From: Chamaea fasciata
Lineage: Eukaryota; Chordata; Aves; Passeriformes; Sylviidae
Reading direction: 5' to 3'
Assembly: GCA_029207755.1 (NCBI GenBank)
Contig: JARCOQ010000017.1
Span: 11,792,945 to 11,856,944, forward strand
Length of the DNA: 64,000 nucleotides
Of this stretch, positions 38,093 through 49,529 are shown piece by piece. The translations under genes and the position numbers were made by a program. A model generated the notes under the pieces. The model was not told the DNA's origin. It did no database searches and saw only the letters and a program-made list of their open reading frames with translations. How positions within the stretch are numbered: position 1 is the first letter of the stretch; every line of letters starts with the position of its first letter.

Positions 38093-38423
38093 TATCCTTA
38101 CGATTCAGGACGGCTCATGTAACAACATACACAACTCCGATTTCTTCAGAGGGCTTTATAGCAAAATTTATTGAAAGACAGGTTCTTTTTATACAGTGTT
38201 TTGGTACAATGAACAGGATTGGTGCTTTAGGGCACCACCTTTTTGTAAACATCTCCACCAGTAAACCAGGTGTCAGGAGGATGGTATCTACGAGATTGTT
38301 TTGGGTTCCTCCTTATGATTTCCCAGGCCAGACTGAGAGAGTTCTGTACTTGGCTTTCCCACAGGCTTCAAGGCACTGCCTGGAGCCTGAGAATCCACGT
38401 TCTGACCGCTGTCAGCTCCCACA
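38093..38423 (-). mobile_element. Solo LTR (331 bp) nested in a CR1, perfect 6-bp target duplication
   Basis: CCTTTC flanks it on both sides (38087-38092 and 38424-38429). On the minus strand it starts TGTGGGAGCTGACAGC, has a TATA box 'tgtataaaaag' and a 'caataaatttt' polyadenylation signal, and ends in TA where CA is expected. Length and a 6-bp duplication suggest a class II (ERVK-like) element. It resembles neither family A nor B. It must be younger than the CR1 that it splits. Confidence 0.8.
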
Positions 38424-38429
38424 CCTTTC

Positions 38430-38785
38430 CATGAAGAAATGTTCCCTGATATCCCATGTAAACCTCCCCTGGCCCAGCCTGAGGCCGTTCCCTCTCCTCC
38501 TGTCCCTGTTCCCTGGGAGCAGAGGCCGACCCCCCGGCTGTCCCCTCCTGTCAGGGAGTTGTGCAGAGCCACAAGGTCCCCACTGAACCTCCTTTTCTCC
38601 AGGCTCAGCCCCTTCCCCAGCACCCTCAGGAATTCTCCAGCCCGTTTCCAGCTCTGTTCCCTGCCCTGGACACTGCCCAGCCCCTCAAGGTCTGTGCCAT
38701 GAGTCCCCAGACCTGCCCCCAGGACTCGAGGTGGGATCTCAGCAGTGCCCAGCACAGAGGGACAGTCACTGCTCTGCTCCTGTTG
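38430..38785 (-). mobile_element. CR1 LINE, 5'-ward part of the split copy
   Basis: Continues the CR1 from 38092: 'ccatgaagaaatgttccctg', 'aacctcccctggcccagcct', 'gaggccgttccctctcctcc', 'caaggtccccactgaacctc' and 'ctccaggctcagccccttcc'. The join across the LTR restores the normal CR1 order. Confidence 0.8.
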
Positions 38786-39828
38786 GATTTTTCAGAGATT
38801 TCAGGATCTTTGGTGTGCATTCTGAGCAGATCTCTCCAGCAGGCAGCAGTCCCTGGCAGGCCTGAGGTGAAGCACTCGTGGCTGGGTGGGATGAGGGATG
38901 AGCCCCAGGAGGAGAAAAGCAAAGCCCAGATCCCTTTCAGCTTGGCGTGAACCACCACTCTCCTGTCTTCCCTCCATCAAACATGTGTGAAAGCCAAACT
39001 CAAAACCAAAGACTAAGAAAAATCTGCTAAAACATTTTTAACCACTGATACTTTCTACCTTTTTACTTCTCTTAACAAAGAGTTGTCAGGGTGGAAAATC
39101 TAGAGGTTTCCTAAATAACCCCAGTCGCCCTGGCAGCCTCAGAACAGGAATTGATCTGCAGATTTGGGCACATACCATGAGCACACCAACACCTGCTGCT
39201 GTGCCACTGTAAATTCCTGCAACATCATTTAACATGGGTGGGCATTGCAGGAACACAGCAGGAATGAACAGCCAGTAAATGCCTTGCAAAAGGAGAGAGC
39301 GGAGTAAGGAAAATGGATTGAAAGCCTAGGGGCATAAAGAAAGAGGAAAGTTTTGAAAAACCTCATTATAATTTGTTCTCTTTAACCCTACGACAATATC
39401 AACGCTGAGAACAATAGCAAAAAAATAGGACTGAAGCTAATTTTCAGGAGACATGAATTCCCTCAAGTTGACTGATAAATAACAGTGTTTTCTCTCCTCC
39501 TTTTTTTTTTTTTCTTTAATGGAATTCAAATGATTCAATTTAATTGCAACAGCACAGGTTTCCCCACCCAGCTTCCTACTACTCCAGTCAAGGCAAGTGA
39601 AGCACAGAGTGACCTTAATTGTGTACATGATGCTGATTTTGATTCAAACAAGAAGTACAAGGAAGTACAAGTGCACCATGTAGCAAATATAAACTTAAAT
39701 AAAATCATAAAGGCTCAAATCCCAATTCATTGCAGCTCAACTGCCTCCCTGCAAGCCTAAATCACAGTAAATTCCTGGCAGCCCCTCAGGATCACCTCAC
39801 AGAGGAGCTGCCTGCACAACTCTGTGCT
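38786..39828. other. Spacer between the duplication copies, no gene seen
   Basis: A short T-rich tract near 39501-39515. The first about 170 bp could be further diverged CR1. Confidence 0.4.
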
Positions 39829-40140
39829 CATGTACTGCCAATAAAATACAGGCTCCTATTTTGTCCTGAATTCTCACAAAAGAAAAATTTCCCGTTTTTT
39901 TCCAGAAAATCTAGTTCTGAACAATTAACTAAGTCACCATCCTGACACAGACAGAGCCTGGGAAGTGACAGCTTTGCTTTCCTGCATGAATTAGATGCCA
40001 GTGGAATCTAAATCTATGACAGCAGAAAGCAAATTTATTAATTCCAACACATTTCCCTTAAATTTTCGTAGCTTGTCATGAGCTTCTTTCACAACATAGA
40101 ACCCTACAATTGTTTAGACTGGAAAAGCACTTTACTCTGC
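39829..40140 (+). repeat. Local duplication, copy 2
   Basis: Partner of 37618-37945, in the same orientation and about 2.2 kb away. It keeps only about 45 bp of CR1 3' end ('acaattgtttagactggaaaa') before similarity stops, so one breakpoint lies within the CR1. Confidence 0.65.
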
Positions 40141-40910
40141 CCACATCCCCAAACTTCTGTTGATATCCCTGCTTTATCAGTTCTGAGGTGATACAAAAGA
40201 AGACAAGGATGTTACAGACAGAGCAGCAAATCCCTTCCTGTACATTCATGCAGCCAAAAACAGAAGCCCACAAATTCCTGACCACTCAGGTGATGGGCTT
40301 CCCTGCCACAAAGGGGCACTAAGAAAAGAGTAATACTAACATCAATAAATGATCAAGATTTCTCAAGGGTATTAGTTGCACTAGTAGAAGGTCATCCACT
40401 AAAATCCTGTGCCAATCCTCTTGCAGGTTTGACTGAAAAAAATCACCCGATCACACATTTCTGCCACGGGACCTTTAGTTGTTTATGCAAAAGATGGATG
40501 ACCCTGACTGGAGGGGCAGCTACTCAATATTTTGTTTTATTCTTACTGTTAGCTCCGTGGGCCCATGCATTATTTACTGCACACTATGCAAACTGAGCTC
40601 CACAGAGAGAATTATTAATTTCCTCTCCAGTTTCGCCACAGCTATAGAATTTCTGGGCCTTCACCAGCATTCAGACACACTCTCCAACCCCCCTCAGAGC
40701 TCTGTGCTCACCCCTGTCCTTTCAGGCACTCCAAGGTTAAGGATTAACCCACGTTAACATCACGTTCCCCATTTGCAGCTCAGGGATTTTCAGGGTTCTC
40801 CGCACAGACCCCGGACGCAGCAAACACAGGCAGCACAGATTGCAGGTGTGATGTGACAACAAAGCCCTTTTTGGGGCCTCACCTCAGCCCCCCCTCCCAG
40901 GGTAAGAGCC
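40141..40910. other. Unique sequence, no gene seen
   Basis: No element or exon recognised before the LTR at 40911. Confidence 0.45.
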
Positions 40911-41525
40911 CATTATAAATACATATTATATGATTGGCGTTTTGCAAATATTAAAATGAATACTATATGTGTTATGTTAGAAAGTTATGCTGTAATAATA
41001 TAGTAGGTTTTTTAATAATAGTGTGATAAATATTTTTTTAGGCTATCGCATAATATTAAAATAGAAACGATATGATGTAAGGTGCTTTCTAGTAACATGT
41101 AAACAAGCTCAAGAAATGGGAAAGACAATTAAGAAATTCTTCACATCATCCTGTCTGAATAGATATAACAGCAAGAACACCAAGAACTTCAAAAGGAAGA
41201 ATTTATTGCTCCTGTTATCAAAAGATTTGCAACTTCACGGAGCCACAAAAAATTTACGTGCAAGAAACAATGGTGGGGGAGAAAAGTTGCAATTAAGCAG
41301 AAACACCTAAAGCCAAAAAGAGTGTTTAGATCACGTATGAAATTTATGAATATGCAATACCCCATAGTATTTAAAGGAAAGATCTTTTGCTAGCAAGCTG
41401 TGCCTTGGGTGGAAACGCCAGGCACCCAGACATCTGTAATTTTGCTTTCTTATGTCTCTTATTGTCTTATTCTTCTTATCGTTAAACTGTTAAAATTTTA
41501 ACAAAAAGTGAACCATGTTTTTCCC
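40911..41525 (+). mobile_element. Solo LTR, diverged relative of family B (about 615 bp)
   Basis: Plus-strand start 'ttataaatacatattatatg' matches the sense start of family B, and the end 'agtgaaccatgtttttcc' matches its end ('gtgaaccttgtttttca'). Between them lie a TATA-like 'agtatttaaagg' and a T-rich 3' part ('tcttatgtctcttattgtct'). The middle does not align with family B by eye. No target duplication is recognisable, so the ends are approximate. Confidence 0.65.
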
Positions 41526-44253
41526 TGCCACAGCTCTCCAACAACTCACCCACGAGCACTCTGAAATTCTGACACAGAAATAAGGCATCACATGCTCAAC
41601 ACTCCTCCTCTCTCTGACTGGTACATTATGTGCTTCTTTAGCACCTACAAATCATATATTGCACTTCTAATTGGCTTTTGTTGTTTTGTTTGGGCTGGTT
41701 TTCTGTTTGCTTGGGGGGGTTGGCTGACATTTTTTGTGGGTTTGTTTTTTTGTTTGTTTGTGGTGTGCTCTGCTGGTTGGGCTTTTTAATCCCACACTCA
41801 CTATTTGCCCCCAGATTAGATAAAATCTATATACAGATTTGGGGGTGAAGGGGATTTGGAGAGGCACATGACACAATCTTGCCTTCACCATGACGCTGTT
41901 GATATTTAACAGATAATCAGATTAATTTAAAAACAGCAGAGAAGCATTAGTATGTGTGATCACTTATGCTAAATACAGCATCATCACTTTTTTTTTCTCT
42001 CTCTATACCTCCTCTTCTTTTCCCTCTTCAACAGCATAATAATAAAGTCAGAAATTTAGAGGGAAAAAGCCTGCAGTGGATGGTGCAATTTTTTTGTCCT
42101 GAGTAAATTAAAGTGGCTCAGACAACAGAGTTTCCACCATTTCCTCTGGGACACAATTCCACAGTCTCATGGATCTGCAGTAAGATTTTCGTAATGCCCA
42201 AAGTAATTCTTTCCTTGTTTTTTTCTCTCATTCTATTCCTTTCACTGTACATTAAATATTTCTTCCTTATTCACCTTCCTTCCCTCTGAGGGACTCTCTC
42301 CTTTGCAACTCCATTCTCGGTTAGAGAGCCAGAAATTAAATGGATTTAAATACTGTAAATCTTTGCTCCAAAGAGGAGAAATTGCTGTCACTTGTGTGTA
42401 CTCTCAATATGTTAATTTGTCACTCCTGGAAGTAAGAGGATGTTCAGGAGGAATATTCCAGGCAGAAAAAACATCCTGACATATACTTTTTAAAATACAA
42501 ACACAGCAGGTGGCATATTCTGCCCTCAGTGCACTTGCTGCTCTTCAAACCCACGTTCAGCTTGATGCAAATATGCCATCAATTGCCAGTCAGTCTTCTC
42601 AACAATCTCACCATTAATCACCCCCAGATTTCTCTCCTCCACTCAAAAATCACTTTGTACACACCTTCACTCTGGATTTACACCGCAGTACTACTCAGGA
42701 TTTCTGCTTGAGAGTCTCAACTCCGACATTTTTTTTAAGAACTGAAAATGTGAAAGTTTACCATCACTAAGCAAAAAAACTTTATAAAGGAACGACTTCT
42801 AAATTTTCTCAGCTTTAACTGAAATTGCATCTGAAGTCTAAATCTGATGAGTGATCCTTCTGCCACCCCCTACATGAGGAAGAACTCTGTGAATAATCCA
42901 AACACTCTCCTGTATTCTCTCCAGTGATTCCAGCATGAGTTACACTCAGTAAGCAGGATGATACAAGTTTGGAGTTTATATATTGTTAAGGCTGCTGTTG
43001 TTTCGTGTTTTCAATACCTGCAAGTCACCCTGAAGTCAGTGACCACTGGGAATTACACTAAAGGACACAAGGAAATTTAATATTTCTTTCACTGAGGCAC
43101 TCATTTACGGAGCATTCTGTTAGCAGTAGCAGCTCATCAGCATGGAAGAAAAACCTCTTTAAAAATCCAAACAAACAAAAAACCACCATCAAAAAAACCC
43201 ACAACAAAAAATCACACCAAAACCCAGGAGTAATTCAATACAAACTGCCAAGTGACCTTCAGAAACCACCAAGTAACATTCCAAAACATTACTTCCTAGC
43301 CATAATCAAAAATATCTTTGCATTATTACTAGAAAATCAAAGTGCAAGTGTAAAGAAGATGTCCAGTGCAGCTGTACTCTGTGTTAATTTTTTTGCAATA
43401 AATCTGCACAGAAATCTTAATATACACATTAAAGAACACGGTAACCTTTGGCACATGGAAAAGCTTTATTATAAAAGACGCAAAGTTGACTGTTTACTTT
43501 AAAAGGGTTATTTTTACTCGGTAAGTTCATTTAAGGACAATTAATTATACTTTCTTATTTTTGCAGGCTCTGGCCTTGGCAGTCTCCAGGGTTATCCCTG
43601 TGCCAACAGAGACACTGTGTTTATTTCCAAGCTTTCCACTTCTCTGATCATTCCTACCACGTGCTGATAGCTGTTAGTACATACAGCATCTCCCATGTTT
43701 TAATCATAAAAATATTTACTGTTTGCGTAGGAAACCCTATTGCCAACAAAAAATTTATTCAGGAAGCTGGGGAAATGTTTCAACCAACATTTGCATAGCA
43801 AAAAATCCCTTTTAAAACAAGATTTTTTTTAAAAAAAACTATTATTTTTTACTCGATCACATGGATTTATTCTCCCTGATTCACCCTGGAATGTTTGAAC
43901 CTCAAGAACTGCAGGGAAGCGTCTGGTTTATAAAGAGCGACTCTTTTTCAACAAAATGATTATTCAGATCTTATTTGGGGGGAAACTTCGAGTGTTTCTA
44001 GATTTAATTTACACAAATGAATAAATTCCCACTTCCCAAAATGAAATAGTGGGTGCAGTGCAGCTCGCCTGGCAAGTACCAAGTGCACGTGTTTGTGCAC
44101 AGGAGTGCCATGAAATCAGATCGATGCTGGCAGCCATCCAGCCTCTCCTCACCTGCCTTGCCAGGCAGCAGAGACCCCAGGGCACCTTCCAGACAGGGGA
44201 TGGATGAGTCAGTGCTGGCACAGCAGCCACACCACGGGGAGCTGCGAGCCACC
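41526..44253. other. Unique sequence with possible ancient CR1, no gene seen
   Basis: A TTTG-rich stretch at 41675-41770, a possible old CR1 at 42110-42300, an octamer ATGCAAAT near 42565 and CAAA-rich sequence at 43165-43215. No exon recognised. Confidence 0.45.
42110..42300 (-). mobile_element. Possible ancient CR1 fragment
   Basis: 'Tttcctctgggacacaattcc', 'acagtctcatggatctgcag' and 'tgtacattaaatatttcttcc' resemble old avian CR1 consensus text read in reverse. The sequence is too diverged to be sure by eye. Confidence 0.35.
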
Positions 44254-44833
44254 TGGGAAAAAACAGGTTCACTGTCCTGGTAAAATGTAAAAAGTTTAAT
44301 AAATCGATAATAGGAGACAGAGATTAAGCAAAGGGTTAATGGCTGCATGCTTGGTGTTCAGCCAAGAGCACCCCTAGTCTCTTGGAGAAATTCCTTAAAT
44401 ACCTTTTCTATTACATCAGCCTGTTGCATATTCAGAAACTATTATGCATATCCATATTTTCCCACAAATTAGTTCAGATATTCCAGGAACTGCTTAGCAT
44501 GGCCCCTCTCTGGGTCCGCCTTTCTAGAGCATGCATGTTTCTCAGCTGTGGTTTTAATCCATCTTCATTATCACCTCCAGTTTGGGCCTTGGCTCTTATT
44601 TTCCACAGACAGTAAGTGGCATGTCAGCAGCAGGGTCCCCTTTATATGTTCACTGGATGTTATCCCAACCAAGCAGACAGTTCAAGCATCCCATCTCAGC
44701 TATCACCACTATGCCTTATTTTGCAGAAATAAAAACTATATCCACACAGCAAAGCTATTTTAACATTATACATACAGCATTTATCTTAAGACTTGTGAAA
44801 AGCCAACAATATATATAATATGTATTTATAACA
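44254..44833 (-). mobile_element. Solo LTR, family B copy 2 (about 580 bp)
   Basis: Matches 25924-26505 along its whole length, with nearly the same size. Shared blocks include 'gttcagccaagagcac', 'ggttttaatcc'/'ggttttagtct', 'atcccaaccaagca' and 'gcagaaataaaaacta'. Sense direction is minus. Flanks are eroded (ccacc... and aaccca...), so the duplication is not certain. Confidence 0.78.
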
Positions 44834-47800
44834 AACCCATCTGGAAGTCAAATCTGCCAGGTGATCGCACCCTGTGCAGCCAGAGCCAGCAATGCAACAC
44901 AAAATACCTGTCCCAATGGTGAAAGGCTCCAAACCAGCTCTTTGAAGGGAAGGAGCAAAGATGAGTGACTGTTTTTAGGTGGGTGATGGCTCCTCGATGT
45001 TTCATTAGGGTTGGCTGCTGCACAGATAGAGGCACATCTGGGCTGCCTGGCACGGGCTCTGACCCAGGCCCAGTGATGCACAGAGGTACCCAGAATATCC
45101 TGATCAGCCACTCTGATACAGGCAGCCGTGTTCTGCAGAGTGTAAATATAACAGGCGTTTCCTTTCACATGCTTATTCCTTTCCATTACTGAAATAAACA
45201 GTGTGCAACTGTCATGTGAACACATGAGCAGAGCTATGAAAGACCAGCTGAGCTGGAGGAACAACAGGGAGAACTGCTGCTGGCGTGGTTAAGGCTCTTA
45301 AATATTAGCAACTGGCAAATATAACAGATAAATATACACTTTTCTAAGCAAACTTAGAATGGGCTGCTGATAAATTCAAAATATCCCTATCAGTTTGGTT
45401 TGTGAAGGGAGATGCTCAATCACTGTGAAATTAAAGACAAGAACTAGGTGCCATATCCCACGGTATTATTTCAGTCTAAGGAGCAAAATTTGCAGCCATG
45501 AACTCTCTCACAGTGACTCTGGTGGACATTTAGCTTAAAGAAAGGGAGATTCTATCAGTGCCAGCCACCCTCCCAGCCTGAGAGCAGCCAGCAGCCCGCT
45601 TCAGAGCTTTATTTTATGCCTGCTTCCTCACTGTTTCTGTTCTGTCAAAGTCCCCTTTTCCCATTTCTCTTCATACCTGCTCTCTTCCTACTCCTATAAA
45701 TTTACGATCTTCTCCTTCCCACCACACTCTCCATCACTCATCCCACCCAAACACCAGGATCCTGTCAGTTGCCACCCTTCTTGCTTGACTGTGGCACTGC
45801 TCATGCCTCTGCTGCTGTTTCTGTTTCTCCCTTATACAACCACAAAGAAAATGTTCTTCAGGGTATCAAAAAACCGCAGTAATTTGTGCCTCTAAAGCAT
45901 TTAGCAGTTGGCTCTTCAATCGTTCCTAAGTTTCTCCAAAACAAAGCCATCCCTTCAGGTTCAATAAACAATTAAGAGGGAAAAGGGAGTCTCTATTAAA
46001 GAGGCTCATTAGGAGAGAGAGTTGGTACCACAGCAAAAGTGGCAATTGCCTCTCAGCCCGGAATGAGAAGGTAACAATGAGAAGGTAACGAGCACTTCTG
46101 CTCAGCCACTTGACAAACACCCAAGCTAAAGCCCAGAGAAAGCACAGAACAGACTTTCTGGAGAGATAAACCTCTTTTAAACAGGTGGATGTGAATGGAA
46201 AACACCAGAAATAGCTCATTATTCTTTATCTTGGTGTTTTTCTTAACAACAAATTAGTAAAAATTCTTGGTCCCAACCCAGAGCAGTGGTGTGGAGTTAG
46301 ATGGACACAGCCTCCTGGCTTAGCTGGTTGCGGTTTTTTAAATCTACCTCTCAGCCACACACCTCCGCAGAAACATCAAAACCATGAAATATTTCCCTGA
46401 GAAATGACTGACTGTGGTAGAAACACGCAGCACTTTACACTTTCAGCAACAACTGCTCCCATTAGAGCACTGAGTTCCCACCTAGAAACGCAGGATGAGA
46501 TTTGGGCTGCCCGCACTAAGTGGGTACATGCTGACAGCAAATCCCTTTTCTGGAGAAACGAACCATCAAGCTCAGCAGCTTCCCGCCTTGCTGACAGGAG
46601 TGCTCTTCTGCTTATCCAGCAAATGCTGCGGCGCTTCCAGTAAACATTTCTAAAGGAAGAAAGGCCCATTACAGAGAAGTCAGATGGCTTTAATTCCCTT
46701 CTTCCTCCCCTGCTTTGTGCCCTACTTCTACTAGTTGGTCACAATCACACACGCTTTTCACTCCTACAAATCATCGTTATCTTCTCAAATAAACAAAACC
46801 ACGTGGCACCATTACCATCCCTGACTCCACACTTTGCCATTTAAAAAATGATCCTGAAAGCCCACTTCACAAAATTGATATGTTTGCCTGTTTAGGATTT
46901 CTTTTCTCCCCTCTGCTATTGAGGGCTGACCTTTGAGTCAGTACTAAGGGAATGAAGATTCACACATGTTCAGATTAAAGGTAGCAGCAACAAATTCAGC
47001 AGCACCGAAGTCAAAAGCACAGTATTCCAAATCTATCCCCAGCACAGCACGAAGCCCTACTTCTGCTCACACAGGTAATGATACTTTCTTCAAATTCAAA
47101 GAGCGAAGGATTGATCCTCAACATAAAAATGGATAAACTCTGTCTGAAGTGGTAATGCTCTTGATTTTGTTGTTCTTTACAGCATTGCAGAGGACAAGAG
47201 TGGAGCAGCCCTCCTTCACTCTACAGCTGAATTCACAGCCAGGAGCTGCTTCCCAGTGATTCAACACAGTCACTACCAGGAACGAAGCTGAGATTGACAA
47301 GGATGTATGTGGAAAAAAGAAGTGATAAACTCTGTTTCCTCTGTAAAGCCACATCTGAAGCCGTTTCAGCTAAGAAAACATGAGATATGGGACACTTTGA
47401 GCACTTCCAGCACAAAGGGAACAGCATGGCTGAACAAAGAGCTTTGCGTAACCGGAGGTTGCTCAGGCTGCAGCACTGATCTGTGCCCACACAACATCAT
47501 CAGCTGTCAAACCCCACAGCCTTCCTGAGAGATGAACTCAAAAATATCAAGGAACAAGAGCCAGGTCCCATCCTCCCAAAATTCATAAGCAGCTCAATCA
47601 TCCTTCAACTACATGAACTGCACCACTTCAAACGGCAGCAGAATTCACCAAGTCGGTTTGAATTCCCAAGGCTGCAGTCCCAGGGGGATCCAGCTGGAGA
47701 AAAGAAACCAAACAACTGGCCTTGGATTGATTTACAAGCACTACTTAAAAGAAAACAAGAAAACCAGAGGAGACCAAGCACTAAGTAGGTTCTTTCTTCC

Positions 47801-49515
47801 TGGGGTTTCCTGGCCTGTTTTACCAGGACATCCCAGAATTACATCATCTTTAACTGGGGCATTAAACAACACCTTAACAGCCTTCTTTCTCCAGAGGTCC
47901 TGTTTTCTTTAGCTGAAATGTCTTTCTTATCAGCATTTTCCTCTGGAACATGCAATGCCCTGACATTCAGTTTACAAAGTATTTGACATCTCTGAACTGC
48001 AGTGATGGATGGGATGTATTTACTGGATATTAAAAAACAAGCAGGACTGATTAAATGATGCATGGTCCGATTAAGACACAGTAATTGTCTCCTTTACCAT
48101 GAAGATGTATGATCTTTAGGGCTCACAGTAATGAACCCTTTTTCGTTATGTAATGACAAGTGCACAGAAAGGCAGGACCAGGCTGTGAGAAGTCCTCATT
48201 GATGCTATCAACAACACTCACCACCTTCGTGTGCCTGCTCTTTTGCTCTGGCTTTGCCTGGAATAGCATTCAAAAGCAAGGGACAGCACCAGGCCAGGAA
48301 GGTGGTAGGGTAAGAGGTAGGTAAGGATGTCTCAAAAAAAAGCAGAGACCATCTAAATGAAGGCACACCCACGTAGTACCATCCAGCACAAACAGGGGAG
48401 AGCACCAGCTGAAGAAAAAGACTAAGAAAATTAAGAAGTGTGAGTGGTATAAAAAAAAGTGACTCCAGGCCAAATACAGTGGCTTAAATGAGCCAAGTAA
48501 TGCTGCTCCATAAAACGTTCCAGAAATACCGTACGAGCCATATACCATCTTCTGATCAAGGATATGAACACAGAGCCAAGGAATGTCAGCCCACGAGCCC
48601 TTCCTCAGGGGAGTGGAGCCCTCTGCTATGAGGCAGTGGGAGGCACTGAAGGTTTCCTGCATCACAGACGGAGACATGGACTACAACTTGTTTACAGCAG
48701 CAGGTGACCCCTGTATGCTGCTGCTATTTCAAATGCATCTCAGGAAAGGCTCATCTAGGAACGTTCCTATGAGCATATTTTGGAAGCTCAGTTACATATT
48801 TAATCTGTGCATTACGAGACGCTGAGGAAACAGACTGCAGCAGTTTCCATAAAAAATTAAGGAATGTCTCTCTAGAAAGACAGAGGGCTTTATATAGCAA
48901 TGCACACACACATCCTGCTGCTCGTCACCCAAACTGTAAGAGTTTGTGGGGATGTCAACCAGGCTGCAGGATTTCTGTGCTAAAGCAGAAGTATTATTGC
49001 TCTCATCAGTGAGCAAACCCATGTATTTAATCACATTTTGGTAGGTGGATTTCAGACAACATCTGCTATTTTTATTCTTTTTTTAAATGAGGGCCACGTT
49101 AAATCAGTCTCAAATCTGCCCGTTGCCAAAATATTTAAGTTCCAATGCACACCTCTCCATTGTACATTCAGCGCTTCCCATTCAAGCAAAGAACAATACC
49201 TGCCAATACACATTCGTGCACCTCACTTATAAAATCACAATGAAAATCATCAGAGGCATAAAACAACTATTATGATAAATAATGAGCTTTAAAAAACCCA
49301 CACCATACACACAGAATCAGAGACACTGATCCTTCTGTGCTGAACGTTATTCAAGAGGATTGTCAGAGCAATGCTGAACAGATCAATTTATTTCCCTTTC
49401 TTCTCTCCACTTAACTGGATTTCATATACAAAAGTAATTGTTCCTGTAAGAAACAACCCTTGTCCATGGCTTACGAGGTTCAAAGCCTCAGACCTACATC
49501 TTTACTACTATTCGG

Positions 49516-49529
49516 GTTTCCATGGCAAC
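49516..49529. promoter_or_regulatory. Perfect RFX X-box (GTTTCCATGGCAAC)
   Basis: This 14-mer matches the bipartite X-box bound by RFX factors (GTTNCC-AT-GGNAAC) at every defined position and is a near-perfect palindrome. It sits about 3.7 kb inside the predicted first intron, in sequence free of recognised repeats. Intronic X-boxes can act as enhancers, often of ciliary or neural genes (established for the family). Use here is inferred. Confidence 0.5.
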
